From assembly GCF_900100735.1 (NCBI RefSeq), contig NZ_FNCJ01000009.1, positions 62,001-126,000 on the forward strand: a DNA stretch of 64,000 nucleotides. The letters are read 5' to 3'. Below, piece by piece: positions 43,909-53,544 of this stretch (within the stretch, counting starts at the first letter, position 1; the number at the start of each line of letters is the position of its first letter). The notes beneath the pieces were generated by a model. It was given only the letters and a program-made list of their open reading frames with translations. It made no database searches and was not told where the DNA came from. The translations under genes were made by a program, and so were the position numbers. Source of the DNA: Paraburkholderia phenazinium (GTDB lineage: Bacteria; Pseudomonadota; Gammaproteobacteria; Burkholderiales; Burkholderiaceae).

Positions 43909-46668
43909 ATGGGTTCGCAAAATAAATCCCCGGCGCGGTTTAGACGCACGGCCATCGCGACGGTAGTGGTCGTGATGGCGGTGCTGATCGTCGTCGGACG
44001 CATCACCGGCTTCGTAGTCGACGGGTTGTGGTTTGCATCGATCGGTTATGCGAACGTTTTCTGGACCGTCATCTCCACCCAGGCGCTTCTCTTCGCCGCC
44101 GTGTGCGTGGTGTCAGCAGCCACCATCGGCGCATCCGGATTCGTCGCGCACCATTACGCAACGCGGCCCGGAAGTTGGCAAGTCGAAACGGCTCAAGCGT
44201 CCGGCCCCCCGGATCTCATCAGCGCACTGACCGAGCAACTCGCGCCGCGCATCCCCTGGCGCATCAGCATCGCCGCCGTTGCGCTCGTGTTTGGACTCGT
44301 GATCGCCGCAGGAGAAACCTCCAATTGGGACATGGTGCTGCGCTACCTGTATCAGGTGCCGTTCGGCCAGCGCGATCCCATCTTCAGCAAGGACATTGGC
44401 TTCTATCTGTTCACGCTGCCCGCCTGTCTCGCGCTCAAGAACTGGCTATGGCAAGTGCTCGTGTGCAGCACGATCCTGGCAGTTGTGGTCTACGGCATCC
44501 GCGGCGACCTTAGCTTCGAGCGCGCGCCGCGTGGACTCTCGCGCGCAGCCGCCGCTCATGCTTGCGCCCTGCTCGGCCTGTTCTTCGCCGTGAAAGCATG
44601 GTCGTACACGCTCGACCGCTTTTTGCTGCTGTACGGCGACAACGGCGTCGTGGTCGGGGCCGGCTATACCGACATCCATGTCGAGCTGCCGATATTGTGG
44701 TTGCTCGCGGGATTCGCCGCCGTTGCCGCGCTCGCGTCATGGTTCAACATGCGCCGGCCTGGCTATCGGCTTCCGGTCGCCTCGGTGCTGCTGGTGTTCG
44801 GCAGCTCGCTGTTGCTGGCCGGGATCTACCCGGCGCTGTTTCAGCGTCTCTATGTCAAGCCGAGCGAACTGCAACTGGAGACGCCCTATCTCAAGCACAA
44901 CATCGCGCTGACACGGACTGCCTACGGCTTAACGCAGATTGCGGTGAAGCCGTTTCCGGCCGAGCAGGGCTTGAATCTCGCCTCTCTCGACGCCAATCGC
45001 GCAACCGTCGACAACATCCGCCTGTGGGATGTGCAACCGTTGATGGACACCTACGCGCAATTGCAGGAGATCAGGACTTACTACAAATTCCTCTCGGTGG
45101 ACATCGACCGTTACCGGCTCGACAGCGGTTACCGGCAGGTGATGCTGTCGGCGCGCGAACTCGAGCCCTCGATGCTGCCGACCAACGCCCAGACCTGGGT
45201 GAACCTGCACCTGCTCTTCACCCACGGCAACGGCGTCGTGATGTCGCCGGTCACCGAAAAATCGACCGAAGGCTTGCCCTCCTTCTACCTGCAGGATATT
45301 CCGCCGGTCGCCAGTGGCGGCCCCACGATTCGCGAGCCTCGCATCTACTTCGGCGAGGGCGGTGACGGCTACGTCATCGTCAAGGGCAACGTGCCCGAAT
45401 TCGACTATCCCAAGGGCAAGGACAACGTCTACACCACCTACAGCGGACGCGATGGCGTCGGCATCGGCAGCACCGCGCGGCGCACCCTGTTCGCCTGGCA
45501 GTTCGACGACCCCAACATCCTGCTGACCGATTACATTACGGGCAGCAGCCGGATTCTGCTGCACCGGAACATTCAGGACCGGGTGCGCATGATCGCCCCC
45601 TTCCTTACGCTCGATCACGACCCTTACATGGTGGCGAGCAACGGGCGCCTGTTCTGGATGCAGGACGCCTATACGACGAGCCGCTGGTTCCCCTACGCCC
45701 AACCGGTCGCCGACGACAGCGCCAACTACATCCGCAACGCGGTCAAGGTGGTGATCGATGCCTACAACGGCACGGTGGACTTCTATGTGAGCGACCCAGA
45801 CGATCCGCTCGTGCAGACCTGGCAGCGGATCTTCCCGGGTCTGTTCAAGCCGCTGGCGGCGATGCCTCAAGACCTGCAGCGGCATATCCGCTACCCCGAG
45901 GACCTGTTTCTGATCCAGGCTCAGCTTTACCGGGCGTACCACATGGATGCGCCGGAAGTCTTCTACAACCGCGAAGACCTCTGGCAGTTTCCACGGGAGC
46001 TGGTCGGCATCGATGGAGGCAGCGGCGCCGGCACGCCAATGGCGCCTTACTACACGATCATGCGGCTGCCCGGCGAGCCGCATGAAGAGTTCGTCCTGAT
46101 GCTGCCGATGGTGCCGAGCCAGCGCGACAACATGATCGCGTGGCTGGCGGCGCGCTGTGATCCACCCGAGTACGGCAAGCTGATCGTTTATACGTTTCCC
46201 AAGGACAAGCTGGTTTATGGGCCCTTCCAGATCGAGGCGCGGATCCAGCAGAACACCGAGATTTCGCAGCAGATCTCCCTGTGGAACCAGATGGGCTCGC
46301 GGGTGATTCGCGGCCATCTGCTGGTCGTGCCGATCGAGAATTCGATTCTTTACGTCTCGCCGCTCTACCTGCGTGCGGAGTCGGGCCAGTTGCCCGAATT
46401 GAAGCGCGTGATTGCGGCCTATGGCGACCGGGTGGTGATGGACGAGACCTTGGGCGGCGCGCTGGCGGCGCTTTTCAAGGAGAGCACACCGCTCGCCGCC
46501 GCGCCAGCGGGCACGGCGGACGCCCGCGCCCGCGACGCGCTGGCCCATTACCAGCGTGCCATCGAGCGGCTGAAGGCAGGCGACTGGAGTGGCTTCGGCG
46601 CGGAACTCGATGCGCTGCGACCGCTGCTCGAAGCGCTGGGCGGCAACCGGACCCAGGGTCAGAAGTAG
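43909..46668 (+). CDS. UPF0182 family large membrane protein
   Basis: 919 residues with seven or so N-terminal membrane helices in the first about 310 residues (VVVMAVLIVVGRITGFVVDG; ISIAAVALVFGLVIAAG; VLVCSTILAVVVYGI) and a long extracytoplasmic part. The family-defining stretches AFYLKPSEL-like LYVKPSELQLETPYLKHNIA, TRTAYGL and RDGVGIGSTARRTLFAWQF are recognisable. UPF0182 proteins are widespread and have no settled function. Very good ribosome site AAGGAGG. Ends with a short helical, partly disordered tail. Confidence 0.9.
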   Translation: MGSQNKSPARFRRTAIATVVVVMAVLIVVGRITGFVVDGLWFASIGYANVFWTVISTQALLFAAVCVVSAATIGASGFVAHHYATRPGSWQVETAQASGPPDLISALTEQLAPRIPWRISIAAVALVFGLVIAAGETSNWDMVLRYLYQVPFGQRDPIFSKDIGFYLFTLPACLALKNWLWQVLVCSTILAVVVYGIRGDLSFERAPRGLSRAAAAHACALLGLFFAVKAWSYTLDRFLLLYGDNGVVVGAGYTDIHVELPILWLLAGFAAVAALASWFNMRRPGYRLPVASVLLVFGSSLLLAGIYPALFQRLYVKPSELQLETPYLKHNIALTRTAYGLTQIAVKPFPAEQGLNLASLDANRATVDNIRLWDVQPLMDTYAQLQEIRTYYKFLSVDIDRYRLDSGYRQVMLSARELEPSMLPTNAQTWVNLHLLFTHGNGVVMSPVTEKSTEGLPSFYLQDIPPVASGGPTIREPRIYFGEGGDGYVIVKGNVPEFDYPKGKDNVYTTYSGRDGVGIGSTARRTLFAWQFDDPNILLTDYITGSSRILLHRNIQDRVRMIAPFLTLDHDPYMVASNGRLFWMQDAYTTSRWFPYAQPVADDSANYIRNAVKVVIDAYNGTVDFYVSDPDDPLVQTWQRIFPGLFKPLAAMPQDLQRHIRYPEDLFLIQAQLYRAYHMDAPEVFYNREDLWQFPRELVGIDGGSGAGTPMAPYYTIMRLPGEPHEEFVLMLPMVPSQRDNMIAWLAARCDPPEYGKLIVYTFPKDKLVYGPFQIEARIQQNTEISQQISLWNQMGSRVIRGHLLVVPIENSILYVSPLYLRAESGQLPELKRVIAAYGDRVVMDETLGGALAALFKESTPLAAAPAGTADARARDALAHYQRAIERLKAGDWSGFGAELDALRPLLEALGGNRTQGQK

Positions 46669-46799
46669 GACCGGCCTGCAGGTCTGCACGCCAGTGCGGC
46701 CGGCTTCCCGGTAAACTACCGCCTTTCGTTTTGCGGTTCCGCGCCGGCCGAGGCCCTCGCCGGGAGACCGCCGCTTATCTAAAGACAGGATCCGGTCAC

Positions 46800-47129
46800 A
46801 TGAAGCGAGTAGTCGTATCAGCAGCGCTGGCGGTTTGCCTCGCGCAACCCGCCGTACAGGCGGTGGCGCAGACCGTCAACGATCAATGTTTTGCGCTTGG
46901 CGATATTGCGGGCCAGGTGGCCTCGTGGCGCCTGCACAAGAAAACCAAGGCGCAAGCGCTGACCCAGGCGGCGACCTACTACAAGGACGATTCCGACCGG
47001 CAGGCCGTCAACGCCATCATCGAGCGGATTTACAGCCCCGAGGGCAAGGGAATGACGCCGGACCAGGCCAGCATGATCGTCACCGCCGACTGCGCCAACC
47101 GGAATAAGGGCGCCGCCTCCGCACCCTAG
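46800..47129 (+). CDS. Small exported protein of unknown function
   Basis: 109 residues with a signal peptide (MKRVVVSAALAVCLAQPAVQ, cleavage after VAQ or so) and AGGA nine bases before ATG 46800. The mature part is helical with two cysteines (NDQCFALGDIAG and TADCANRN) that could pair. No family recognised. It lies 130 bases after the UPF0182 gene in the same direction. Confidence 0.65.
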   Translation: MKRVVVSAALAVCLAQPAVQAVAQTVNDQCFALGDIAGQVASWRLHKKTKAQALTQAATYYKDDSDRQAVNAIIERIYSPEGKGMTPDQASMIVTADCANRNKGAASAP

Positions 47130-47352
47130 GCGACGGCCCCGGGCGGGTCTCTGCCACACCGGCTTCAAGGACCTGCGGCGTGCCTGGCCGAACCCGCGCC
47201 AGACCCGCCGCAAAGACCGGCGCCACGCCCGCGCCGCTGGCCGCCGCGCCTGTGAGGCTGGCCACAATCGGCTAAGATGACCCTCTCAGCAGCCCACCCC
47301 GGCCGCCCGCAGTTATCGCGGCCGCTCGCCCCAACCGTCAGAGGAACCCAGC

Positions 47353-48798
47353 ATGGCCACATCGAGCTATACCGATACCCGTCTCCTGATCAATAACGAG
47401 TGGTGCGACGCCGCCAGCGGCAAGACGCTCGAAGTCCTCAACCCGGCCACCGGCAAGCCGATCGGCAAGGTCGCCCACGCCGGCATCGTCGATCTGGACC
47501 GGGCCCTCGCCGCCGCACAAAAGGGCTTCGAAGCCTGGCGCAAAATTCCGGCCGCCGAGCGCGCCACCACCATGCGCAAGGCCGCGGCACTGGTGCGCGA
47601 ACGCGCCTCGGACATCGCCCGCCTGATGACCCAGGAGCAAGGCAAGCCGTTTGCCGAAGCGCGCGTCGAAATGCTGTCGGCCGCCGACATCATCGAATGG
47701 TTCGCGGACGAAGGCCGCCGCGTCTACGGCCGGGTCGTGCCGTCGCGCAATCTGGCCGCGCAACAACTGGTGCTGAAAGAGCCGATCGGTCCGGTCGCCG
47801 CCTTCACGCCGTGGAACTTCCCGGTCAACCAGGTGGTGCGCAAGCTGAGCGCCGCCCTCGCGAGCGGCTGTTCGTTCCTCGTCAAGGCCCCGGAAGAAAC
47901 CCCGGCATCGCCCGCCGCGCTGCTGCAGGCCTTCGTCGAAGCCGGCGTGCCGGCCGGCACGGTAGGCCTCGTGTTCGGCGACCCGGCCGAAATTTCCAGC
48001 TACCTGATTCCGCACCCGATCATCCGCAAGGTCACCTTCACCGGCTCGACGCCGGTCGGCAAGCAACTCGCCGCCCTGGCCGGCTCGCACATGAAGCGCG
48101 CCACCATGGAGCTGGGCGGTCACGCACCGGTGATCGTCGCGGCAGATGCGGACGTCGCGCTGGCCGTCAAGGCAGCCGGCGGCGCCAAGTTCCGCAATGC
48201 GGGCCAGGTCTGCATTTCGCCGACGCGCTTTCTTGTGCACAACAGCATCCGCGAAGAATTCTCGCAGGCGCTCGTCAAGCACGCCGAAAGCCTCAAGCTC
48301 GGTGACGGCCTCGCCGAAGGTACCACGCTCGGGCCGCTCGCCAATGCGCGGCGTCTGACGGCCATGGCCAAGGTGCTCGACGACGCTCGCGCCACCGGCG
48401 CGACGGTTGCAACCGGCGGCGAACGGGTCGGCACCGAGGGCAACTTCTTTGCGCCGACCGTGCTGACCAACGTGTCGCTCGAAGCCGACGTGTTCAACAA
48501 CGAACCATTCGGCCCGATCGCCGCGATTCGCGGCTTCGACTCGCTCGAAGACGCGATTGCCGAAGCCAATCGCCTGCCGTACGGTCTGGCCGGCTATGCG
48601 TTCACGAAGTCGTTCGCCAACGTGCATCTGCTGTCGCAGCACCTCGAAGTCGGCATGCTGTGGATCAACCAGCCGGCCACGCCGACGCCGGAAATGCCGT
48701 TTGGCGGCGTCAAGGATTCGGGCTACGGCTCGGAAGGCGGTCCGGAAGCCATGGAAGCGTATCTGGTGACCAAGTCGGTTACGGTGATGTCGTCCTAA
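47353..48798 (+). CDS. gabD: NAD(P)-dependent succinate-semialdehyde dehydrogenase
   Basis: 481 residues, the GabD length. The aldehyde dehydrogenase signatures are intact: TPWNFPVNQVVRK, the Rossmann segment TFTGSTPVGKQLA, the general-base glutamate in MELGGHAPVIV and the catalytic cysteine in FRNAGQVCISPTR. KDSGYGSEGGPEAMEAY at the end is typical of succinate-semialdehyde and related semialdehyde dehydrogenases. It would oxidise succinate semialdehyde to succinate in the GABA/polyamine route; other semialdehydes remain possible. No aminotransferase is adjacent. A terminator follows. Confidence 0.85.
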   Translation: MATSSYTDTRLLINNEWCDAASGKTLEVLNPATGKPIGKVAHAGIVDLDRALAAAQKGFEAWRKIPAAERATTMRKAAALVRERASDIARLMTQEQGKPFAEARVEMLSAADIIEWFADEGRRVYGRVVPSRNLAAQQLVLKEPIGPVAAFTPWNFPVNQVVRKLSAALASGCSFLVKAPEETPASPAALLQAFVEAGVPAGTVGLVFGDPAEISSYLIPHPIIRKVTFTGSTPVGKQLAALAGSHMKRATMELGGHAPVIVAADADVALAVKAAGGAKFRNAGQVCISPTRFLVHNSIREEFSQALVKHAESLKLGDGLAEGTTLGPLANARRLTAMAKVLDDARATGATVATGGERVGTEGNFFAPTVLTNVSLEADVFNNEPFGPIAAIRGFDSLEDAIAEANRLPYGLAGYAFTKSFANVHLLSQHLEVGMLWINQPATPTPEMPFGGVKDSGYGSEGGPEAMEAYLVTKSVTVMSS

Positions 48799-48846
48799 GC
48801 GTTAAGGCTAGGCCAGCACGCGTTGCCTAACGCGGTGCAAATCCAG

Positions 48847-48873
48847 GCGGCTCCGCAAAGGGCCGCTTTTTTT
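48847..48873 (+). terminator. Intrinsic terminator of gabD-like gene
   Basis: GCGGC and GCCGC form a stem with a ten-base loop, followed by seven T residues, 50 bases after the stop. Confidence 0.75.
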
Positions 48874-49280
48874 ATGGCTGCGGCAGGCGTTAAGCATCCG
48901 TTGTCAAACGTCAGTTGTTAAAGGTCAAGCGCTAAGCGCCGCGACCCTCCCGCTTCGTTCGTCATTTTTAGAAAGATTTGTCCATCCACCACGGCTCAAG
49001 ATATTCGTCACTGCAGCCGTTATGCATGTGAGAGGCGCGCTCGCTTGTTTTTAGCGAAATGTAATCTGGCCGGATGCAGATCGCGGCAATACCGAACGTG
49101 CGCACTGACCTTCGCAAACCGCGAACAGCCGATCGATAACCGCCAGCCAGTTCGTCCGTTCAGCCTCGTCCAATGCGACGATAAGGGACGCGACGCGGTA
49201 GACATGCAATTGCTCGAATTCGAGCGCATGATGCTGAGCGGTATCGATCCCGTGTACACGCTTGCAAAAGGACCAAGAAC
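48874..49280. other. Intergenic region before the PotD-like gene
   Basis: About 400 bases with frequent stops and no convincing gene on either strand. A minus-strand frame around 49051-49323 has some helical character but no ribosome site and no recognisable motif. It must hold the promoter of the PotD/diguanylate cyclase pair. No clear operator seen. Confidence 0.4.
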
Positions 49281-50459
49281 ATGCGCTGGGGCCTCCCGTT
49301 CCTCGGACGACGAACGCCGGCACCCGTTAGGACACCGGCGAATCCGCCGTGCCGTATCTCCGGGGCATATGGCGTGCAAGGAGAGCTGCTGCGGCTCGCC
49401 TTGTTCGCGTGCGCCTCGCTGTTGCCAGCGCTATGGCTACCGCTGTTGGCACTAGGACCGGCCACGCCCGCTGTGGCTGGTGAAAACACCGTGCTGCGGG
49501 TGCTGGCCTGGCCCGGCTACGCCGACAGCGACGTGGTAAAAGCCTTTGAAGCGCGCTTTCACGCCACCGTGGAAGTGACGATGGTCGATTCCGACGAAGC
49601 GCTGTGGGACAAGATGCATGCGGGCGCCGCGCCGCATCCGCAGTACGACGTCCTCGCCGCCAACTCGGCCGAAATCCAGCGCTACCGGCACGAGCACATG
49701 CTGGCGCCGCTCGACCTCACGCAGTTGCCCAACACCCGCCGGCAACTGCCGCGCTTTCAGGCGCGCGCCTCGATCGACGGCCTCACGGGAGACGGCAAGG
49801 TCTATGCGATTCCGTTCACCTATTCGTCAATGGGGCTGATCTACGATCGCAAGCAGGTGGCGGTCGCCCCGAGTTCGATGGCGGACCTATGGAATCCGCG
49901 CTATCGCGGCAAGGTGCTCGACTTCAACAGCGCGCAGCATAACTTCTCGTTCGCAGCGCTCGCGCTCGGCTACCGCGATCCGTTTCAGCTAAGCCCCAAG
50001 CAAACCCGCGCGATCGCCATCAAGCTGATCGACCTGCGGCGCAATCTGCTTACCTACTACAACCTCCCCGAAGAGGCCACGGCGTTCTTTATCCATCACA
50101 AGGCTGCGCTGATGTTCGGCAACTACGGCACCCAGCAGCTCGCGCAGCTACGCCGGGCCGGCGCGGACGTGGGCTACGTGATCCCCGACGAAGGCGCGCT
50201 CGCCTGGCTCGACTGCTGGGCGATGACCAGCACGGCCGTCAATCGCGCGCTGGCGCTCGCATGGATCAACTACATGCTCGAGCCGGACGTCAGCGCTTTG
50301 CTGACGCAGCGCCAGGGCCTCGCCAATACGCTGACCGCGTCGCCCGAGAGCAATGTCAACGCGCACCTGATCTGGATCCGCCCAGTGGACGACATCCAGC
50401 GGCGCGAAGCGCTGTGGAGCAAGATCGTCTCCGGAGACCGGCCGGAGACCTTCAAATGA
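49281..50459 (+). CDS. PotD/PotF-like polyamine-type periplasmic binding protein
   Basis: 392 residues. A long N-terminal region with a membrane or signal segment at about 37-66 (LRLALFACASLLPALWLPLL) leads into a bacterial extracellular solute-binding domain of the spermidine/putrescine type: LRVLAWPGYADSDVVKAFEA, YDVLAANSAEIQRYRHEHML, YAIPFTYSSMGLIYD and WAMTSTAVNRALALAWINYM. No ABC permease or ATPase gene lies nearby. The stop overlaps the start of a membrane diguanylate cyclase, so the protein probably acts as a sensor subunit, as NspS does with MbaA in Vibrio cholerae (inference). Confidence 0.82.
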   Translation: MRWGLPFLGRRTPAPVRTPANPPCRISGAYGVQGELLRLALFACASLLPALWLPLLALGPATPAVAGENTVLRVLAWPGYADSDVVKAFEARFHATVEVTMVDSDEALWDKMHAGAAPHPQYDVLAANSAEIQRYRHEHMLAPLDLTQLPNTRRQLPRFQARASIDGLTGDGKVYAIPFTYSSMGLIYDRKQVAVAPSSMADLWNPRYRGKVLDFNSAQHNFSFAALALGYRDPFQLSPKQTRAIAIKLIDLRRNLLTYYNLPEEATAFFIHHKAALMFGNYGTQQLAQLRRAGADVGYVIPDEGALAWLDCWAMTSTAVNRALALAWINYMLEPDVSALLTQRQGLANTLTASPESNVNAHLIWIRPVDDIQRREALWSKIVSGDRPETFK

Positions 50460-52276
50460 TGCGTCCGGGCCTGACCTTCAAGCTCTCGCTCCTGCTCGCC
50501 TGCATCGGCGTGATCGCCTCCGGCGCGACCGGCTACTACGCGTACCGCGCCAACCGCACAATGCTCGTGAGCGAGGCCGAGCAGAACCTGTTGACCTCGA
50601 CCGAACTGCTGGGCCAGCGCTTTTCGGTGGCGATCGACGACGTGGCTGCAGACGCTCTGGTGCTCGCCACGCTGCCGTCGGCCGCGCAGCTCGCGCAATT
50701 CGACGACGGCTCCGGCGCCAATCCCTCGCGCGAGCGGCTCGCCAAGGTGTTCGCCAGCTTCATGGCGAATCACCCCGAATACCTGCAGATTCGCCTGATC
50801 GCGCGCCAGCACTATGGGCTGGAACTGATCCGCTTCGACCGCAACGGGCAAAGTGCGGTGCGGGTCGAGACGAACCGTTTGCAGGAAAAAGGCCAGTTTG
50901 CCTATGTGTTCGACACGCTCGCGCTGCCGCCGCGCGGCATTTACATTTCGCCGATCGCGGTCAATCACGAGCACGGCGCGCATTCCGCCGAAGGCAAACC
51001 CACGCTGCGCCTCGCCACGCCGGTGGCGGCGGACGACGGCAGCGTGGTAGGCGTAATGGTGCTCGATGTCGACCTGGCGAGCCTGCTGAAGGTGTTGCAG
51101 GTCGATCTGCCGCGCGACTACCAGGTCTATCTCGCCAACGAATGGGGCGACTTCCTGATTCATCCGGATGCTTCGCAGACCTTCGGTTTCGACCGCGGCC
51201 GGCGCATTTTCATGCAGGACAGTTTTCCGGCGACGAAGCCCATCTTCGAGCAGTCGAAGAGCGCTGTGCTGATGAACGGTCTGGTGCGCCCGCAGCAGGC
51301 GGCGGGCCACGTGCTCGCCTTCATCCGCAGGCCGTTCGGCGCGGCCGACGGCAACCGCTTCATCGTGCTGGGGCTCTCAAAACCGCTCTCCGACGTGCTG
51401 GCCGGTGCGAACCTGCTCGGCATCCGGATTATCCGCATGGTGCTGGTGTCGAGCGTCTTCGCGTTCCTGCTCGCCATTCTGTTTGCGCGCGCGCTGACCC
51501 AGCCGCTGCAGATGCTCGCGCATGCCGCCACCCATTTCTTCGCAGACCATACGATGGGTGCACTGCCGCTCAGGCGCACCGATGAGATCGGCGTTCTGGC
51601 GCGCTGCTTCGACCGGATGCGCCGCGAGATTCGCTTGCAGCTCGATGTCCTGCATAGCAAGCAGCACGAACTCGTGCATCTCGCCAGTCACGATGCACTG
51701 ACCGGCCTGCCCAACCGGATGCTGTTCGCGCAGAAGCTGGAGACCGCGATTGATGAGGCCGCCGCTAGCGGCGAGCGGCTCGCGGTGCTGTTTGTCGATC
51801 TCGACCGCTTCAAGCAGATCAACGACCAGTTCGGGCATACAGTGGGCGACCGGGTGCTCGCCACCGTCGCGCGGCGCCTGCAGGCGGTGCTGTCGGAGCG
51901 CGACATGGTCGCGCGGCTCGGCGGCGACGAGTTCATCGTGCTGATCCGCGGCAGCGCCGCGACCGACGCGGCGCCGGGCATCGCCGCCGGCATCATCGAT
52001 TCGTTGAACGAGACGCTGCTGATCGACGGGCAGCCGCTGGTGGTCGGCGCGAGCATCGGCATCAGCCAGTATCCCGCCGACGGCACCTCGGTCGAGATGC
52101 TGCTGCTCAACGCCGATGCCGCCATGTACGCCGCCAAATCGGGCGAGCACGCTTCATGGCTGCGCTACGAGGATCTGCTCGAAGCGCGCCGGCGCAAGGC
52201 GGGCGGTATGGCTGTGGACGAGCGGGACGGCGACAGGATGGAGCCGGGGTCGGATAACCTGGATGCGGTGTTGTGA
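50456..52276 (+). CDS. Membrane diguanylate cyclase with periplasmic sensor domain
   Basis: 606 residues from ATG 50456, which overlaps the preceding stop; GGAG lies eight bases upstream. Architecture: TM1 (about 8-27, FKLSLLLACIGVIASGATGY), a double-Cache-like periplasmic sensor (about 30-310, with LIRFDRNGQSAVRVETNRLQ and VMVLDVDLASLLKVL), TM2 (about 318-345), HAMP, and a GGDEF domain with DALTGLPNRMLF and the active motif ARLGGDEFIVLI near residue 489. No EAL domain. The position of the inhibitory I-site has SERD rather than RxxD, so feedback inhibition by c-di-GMP is probably lost. It should make c-di-GMP in response to a periplasmic signal delivered by the PotD-like protein. Confidence 0.9.
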   Translation: MMRPGLTFKLSLLLACIGVIASGATGYYAYRANRTMLVSEAEQNLLTSTELLGQRFSVAIDDVAADALVLATLPSAAQLAQFDDGSGANPSRERLAKVFASFMANHPEYLQIRLIARQHYGLELIRFDRNGQSAVRVETNRLQEKGQFAYVFDTLALPPRGIYISPIAVNHEHGAHSAEGKPTLRLATPVAADDGSVVGVMVLDVDLASLLKVLQVDLPRDYQVYLANEWGDFLIHPDASQTFGFDRGRRIFMQDSFPATKPIFEQSKSAVLMNGLVRPQQAAGHVLAFIRRPFGAADGNRFIVLGLSKPLSDVLAGANLLGIRIIRMVLVSSVFAFLLAILFARALTQPLQMLAHAATHFFADHTMGALPLRRTDEIGVLARCFDRMRREIRLQLDVLHSKQHELVHLASHDALTGLPNRMLFAQKLETAIDEAAASGERLAVLFVDLDRFKQINDQFGHTVGDRVLATVARRLQAVLSERDMVARLGGDEFIVLIRGSAATDAAPGIAAGIIDSLNETLLIDGQPLVVGASIGISQYPADGTSVEMLLLNADAAMYAAKSGEHASWLRYEDLLEARRRKAGGMAVDERDGDRMEPGSDNLDAVL

Positions 52277-52290
52277 GGCGGCGAGTTCAA

Positions 52291-52662
52291 TTAATGCTCA
52301 AGGACAGCGCTCAGGTTGAGCTCATCGGCAACTTTCTTGAGTCGCTTGTCGCGCGTCCAGATGGTGATGCCCGGACCTAGCCGAGCAGATGCCAACAGCG
52401 ACGTGTCGACGTATCCGATTCCACGATTGAATAAGCGTTCTCGCTCGATCAGATAGAAAGTTTCCTCAGGCGTTGCAACTGGCGCGCGTGGCAAATCGAG
52501 CAACGCACCAAGCACAAGATCGCGGTCGCGCAGACTTCCAAGTGAAATCTCTCCAATCACATAGGGGTGAGCCAACACGCGTCCCCCTGCGAGCAGGCTA
52601 TACAGCAAAGGATCAGAAGCGTTGAGGTGGTGGATCCAGACCGACGTGTCGACAAGAATCAT
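52291..52662 (-). CDS. vapC: VapC-type PIN-domain toxin
   Basis: 123 residues, beginning MILVDTSVWIHHL, where the first PIN acidic residue is D5. Later acidic residues include the E in VIGEISLGSL and the D in GYVDTSLLASARL. PIN toxins are Mg-dependent RNases that often cut initiator tRNA or rRNA. It overlaps the upstream antitoxin by four bases (ATGA), the normal vapBC arrangement. Ends 14 bases from the end of the diguanylate cyclase gene, converging on it. Confidence 0.9.
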   Translation of the reverse strand: MILVDTSVWIHHLNASDPLLYSLLAGGRVLAHPYVIGEISLGSLRDRDLVLGALLDLPRAPVATPEETFYLIERERLFNRGIGYVDTSLLASARLGPGITIWTRDKRLKKVADELNLSAVLEH

Positions 52663-52856
52663 TCGACGTCCTGGCGGCGACGCGGTGCTCCCGTGATTCC
52701 CGGTTGACTGCCGCCAAGATTGGCGAGTCGTTTCGCGGCTTCACGTTGGATCAAGGCCTTGAGCGCTTCGCGCACAAGCGCCGTTTTTTCGTCCAAGCCC
52801 GTATAGGCTTGGGCTTTGGCGATCAAATCGTCATCGAGGGCAATCGTGGTACGCAT
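52659..52856 (-). CDS. vapB: VapB-type antitoxin
   Basis: 65 residues from ATG 52856, which has GGAG seven bases upstream; an in-frame ATG 48 bases earlier has no ribosome site. The N-terminal MRTTIALDDDLIAKAQAYTG plus the helix KTALVREALKALIQREAAKR is the ribbon-helix-helix-like VapB fold. The Pro/Gly-rich tail should wrap the toxin. It represses its own promoter in this family. The intergenic region 52857-53091 holds this promoter and, divergently, that of the MarR gene. Confidence 0.88.
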   Translation of the reverse strand: MRTTIALDDDLIAKAQAYTGLDEKTALVREALKALIQREAAKRLANLGGSQPGITGAPRRRQDVE

Positions 52857-53051
52857 GAGAATCTCCGCGAGTGATACACAAATCATAGCATCGTTTGATG
52901 CCAATTTTCGTGCTCCCTTGTTGCACCGAAATGACCGCTGTGCGAATCAGCCGGATGCGAGGCATGAGGCCCGATACCCCTCGTTCCGGCACTAGCGCCG
53001 GGGCGTACGGGACGCGCCCCCGCTCTCTTCAGCTTGACGTCCGACCCATTA

Positions 53052-53079
53052 CGAAGGTAACCTTATCAGGTAGCCTTCG
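53052..53079. promoter_or_regulatory. Candidate MarR operator
   Basis: Outer CGAAGG and CCTTCG frame an inner ACCT-TATC-AGGT dyad (53060-53071), 13 bases upstream of the marR start. The size and location fit autorepression by the adjacent MarR protein, with control of the two genes downstream. Confidence 0.55.
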
Positions 53080-53091
53080 CATCTCCCGGAC

Positions 53092-53544
53092 ATGAACGAA
53101 TCCCCCTCCGATCCCGAAGCCCTCCGCGCCTTGGCGCTGGCCGGGGAGTTGCGCGTCCTGATCGGCCAGTTAAAGCGCCGCTTGCGCGAGCAGGCGCATC
53201 TCGGCGACCTGACCTGGTCGCAGATCCGCGTGCTCGCGCGGCTGGACAGCGACGGGCCCGCCACCGTGACCGCCCTCGCCCGTGCCGAAGGCATGCGCCC
53301 GCAATCGATGGGCGAAACGGTCTCCGCCCTGAAGGCGGCCGGACTGGTGAACGGCGCGCCCGATCCGGACGACGGACGGCAAACCGTGCTGTCGCTCACC
53401 CCGGCCTGCAGTGAAGCCATCAAGACCGGCCGCGCCGCACACGAAGACTGGCTGTTCCGCGCCATTCGCACGAAGTTCGCGCCCGCGGAACAGGCGCAAC
53501 TGGCAAGCGCCGTCGAACTGCTCAAACGCCTTGTCGAGACCTGA
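53092..53544 (+). CDS. MarR-family transcriptional regulator
   Basis: 150 residues, the family's length. The winged helix spans about residues 35-105: LTWSQIRVLARLDSDGPATV, LARAEGMRPQSMGETVSALK (recognition helix) and the wing DPDDGRQTVLSLT. It probably binds the dyad just upstream and represses itself and the isochorismatase-like hydrolase and MFS genes, relieved by a small ligand, often a phenolic. No redox-sensing cysteine near the N-terminus. Confidence 0.9.
   Translation: MNESPSDPEALRALALAGELRVLIGQLKRRLREQAHLGDLTWSQIRVLARLDSDGPATVTALARAEGMRPQSMGETVSALKAAGLVNGAPDPDDGRQTVLSLTPACSEAIKTGRAAHEDWLFRAIRTKFAPAEQAQLASAVELLKRLVET

Noticed and set aside
44929..46689. A 586-codon frame antisense to the UPF0182 gene
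   Set aside because: No ribosome site or motif; opposite a clear family member.
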